Assembly: GCF_035989265.1 (NCBI RefSeq)
Contig: NZ_JAYKZX010000003.1
Location: 2,790,001-2,854,000 of the forward strand
Reading direction: 5' to 3'
Length of the DNA stretch: 64,000 bases
Source: Sphingobium sp. HWE2-09
GTDB taxonomy: Bacteria > Pseudomonadota > Alphaproteobacteria > Sphingomonadales > Sphingomonadaceae
A program made the translations under genes and the position numbers. Under the pieces are notes generated by a model, which had not been told where the DNA came from, searched no databases, and saw only the letters and a list, made by a program, of their open reading frames with translations. How positions within the stretch are numbered: the first letter of the stretch is position 1; the number at the start of each line of letters is the position of its first letter. Below are positions 62,950 through 64,000 of this stretch, in pieces.

Positions 62950-63690
62950 ATGCGTGGAACTTGGGGACATTTAGCTGGAACGGGCGCGGTATTGGCCGTT
63001 GCCGGGTTCATGCTGTCTCCGGCGTTCGGCGCCGCGACCGATTTTGTCCGCGCACGGGCCGACGCGCCGGTTTCGCTGGGCGCTTTGGGTAGCATTTCTT
63101 CCTTTACCCCCACGATCAAGGATCCGCGCCTGGCCGCCGCCTATGCGAAGGTCGCTGCGTCGGCGGGTCGCCAGGGCTTTCGTTTCACGCCGACCAGCGG
63201 CTCGCTGAGCGGCCAGCGCTCGGTTACCGTGATGGTGCGTGCGGCGGGTGAAGACCGGATGGCGGTCAGCCGCAGCTTCGATACGATCGATATCAAGCCC
63301 GTCGCGTTCAGCCTGAACGGTGCGCATAACTGGCGCAAGTTCGCCCTGCCCGACGCGGTCGGCCGCAAGGCGCTGGACCCGGTGCCGGTCGAAACGATGG
63401 TCGATGCCAAGAATTTCTCGCTGGATGACGGCAAGAAGGATCGCTTCAGCACCAAGGTGCTGATCGAAAGCCGTCGTGAACCGAGCGCCGGTGGGGCCGC
63501 GACCGTACGCAACCCGTCGGGCGACAAGGATTATTCGCTGGATCTCGCCAGCTCCTATTCGCTGACGCGCAACCTGAACGTCACGGCCGGCGTGCGCTAC
63601 AATAACGGCATGGCGGGTCGCCTGACCCCGATGACCGACGAGCGCCAGGACAGCCAGGCCGTCTATCTGGGCACCATCTTCAAATTCTGA
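62950..63690 (+). CDS. Probable outer-membrane beta-barrel protein, unknown function
   Basis: The 246-residue product (ATG 62950, after GGGGAAAAG) has an N-terminal hydrophobic signal (about 10-31, ending AFGAA) and a C-terminal half with alternating barrel-like strands (YSLDLASSYSLTRNLNVTAGVRYN). It ends VYLGTIFKF, the aromatic terminus of Bam substrates. I recognise no named family. A longer frame back to 62875 is open, but the signal peptide favours 62950. Confidence 0.7.
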   Translation: MRGTWGHLAGTGAVLAVAGFMLSPAFGAATDFVRARADAPVSLGALGSISSFTPTIKDPRLAAAYAKVAASAGRQGFRFTPTSGSLSGQRSVTVMVRAAGEDRMAVSRSFDTIDIKPVAFSLNGAHNWRKFALPDAVGRKALDPVPVETMVDAKNFSLDDGKKDRFSTKVLIESRREPSAGGAATVRNPSGDKDYSLDLASSYSLTRNLNVTAGVRYNNGMAGRLTPMTDERQDSQAVYLGTIFKF

Positions 63691-63811
63691 TCGATTGATG
63701 CCGTCGCATCGTCTTGATCGACGGAACGGAATCTGATCGCTCGTAAATCGACTCGCCTTATACCAAAGCGAGATGATGATGACTCATCAGAACCGCCGGG
63801 CCGTTCCACGG

Positions 63812-63859
63812 CGAAGGTCGGGATCCAGCCCATAGTGCGGAACTGGACCCCGGCCTTCG
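63812..63859. repeat. Intergenic palindromic repeat, family 2
   Basis: CGAAGGTCGGGATCCAG (63812-63828) pairs with CTGGACCCCGGCCTTCG (63843-63859) with two mismatches. The sequence resembles the arms of the element at 51157. Confidence 0.6.
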
Positions 63860-63914
63860 GCTGTTGGTTGAAGACTTCGCCCGAACCGAGCGGCCAAGGC
63901 AAAGTCTTCCTGCG

Positions 63915-64000
63915 CTAACCGTCCATCGGCACCGGTGACGGCAAAGGCTCTCCGGCAAAATGCGCCGCCAGATTTGCCAACAGCGTCTGCGCCATCCGCC
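63915..64000 (-). CDS. C-terminal end of a probable 2-hydroxyacid dehydrogenase (rest outside window)
   Basis: The minus strand is open from the window edge to a TAG at 63915 and reads RMAQTLLANLAAHFAGEP then LPSPVPMDG. The pattern N-L-x-A-H-F-x-G-x-P-L-P-x-P-V is typical of the end of D-isomer-specific 2-hydroxyacid dehydrogenases. Only 27 residues are visible, so the assignment is tentative. Confidence 0.45.
   Translation of the reverse strand, partial: RMAQTLLANLAAHFAGEPLPSPVPMDG

Overview
The window looks like a piece of a Sphingomonadaceae chromosome (Alphaproteobacteria, probably Sphingobium or a close relative). It is GC-rich. Nearly every gene is a core or near-core alphaproteobacterial gene: MipZ, DUF1491, DUF3576, DUF6489, MmcB, PdeM and a large TonB-dependent receptor. 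I saw no transposase, integrase, prophage, CRISPR array, rRNA or tRNA gene.

The main landmark is the probable replication origin, oriC, at about 19.85-20.14 kb. This gap lies between divergent hemE and a DUF299 kinase/pyrophosphorylase gene, the arrangement known from Caulobacter. It holds three perfect DnaA boxes. Most genes left of it run leftward and those just right of it run rightward. A second landmark is the leftward block DUF6489-mnmE-mnmG-rsmG-parA-parB (43.5-49.3 kb), which carries one perfect and three degenerate parS-like sites. With mipZ and ftsK on the left arm, the window holds most of the machinery for origin firing, origin segregation and division-site placement.

Layout: mutS (partial), glnD; xthA-ribA-L,D-transpeptidase; lolA; ftsK; EamA exporter and GNAT enzyme; ispG; fadL-like porin; phosphomannomutase, J-domain protein, mipZ; panC; hemE-hemJ; oriC; DUF299-maf-aroE-coaE-dnaQ; hpf, ptsN, thioesterase, DUF1491; SleB hydrolase; mmcB; ankyrin protein; SCO, YcgN-like, M48-like and small protein; trhO; pdeM; TonB receptor; yggS; thiE-like; HAD phosphatase; a four-gene Mla/MCE lipid transporter; pepN; the par/gid block; dienelactone hydrolase and quinone oxidoreductase; terC; rho; a retropepsin-like protease; a small secreted protein with a sigma-54-type promoter; a class A PBP; msrB; DUF3576-leuS-lptE-holA; an outer-membrane-like protein; and the tail of a probable 2-hydroxyacid dehydrogenase.

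The most interesting non-coding signal is a pair of homologous small-RNA candidates on the minus strand (about 7408-7545 and 14253-14390). They share a 5' hairpin, a 29-nt identical block with a C-rich anti-Shine-Dalgarno motif, and an intrinsic terminator. The motif is perfectly complementary over 10 nt to the ribosome binding site of the TonB receptor in this window.

Five genes (ribA, maf, mmcB, yggS and the quinone oxidoreductase) are each broken by a single-base indel in or beside a G or C run. The pattern suggests sequencing error more than gene decay. Short palindromic repeats of at least two families are scattered between genes. One sits in a 22-bp duplication that appears to have rewritten the end of panC.
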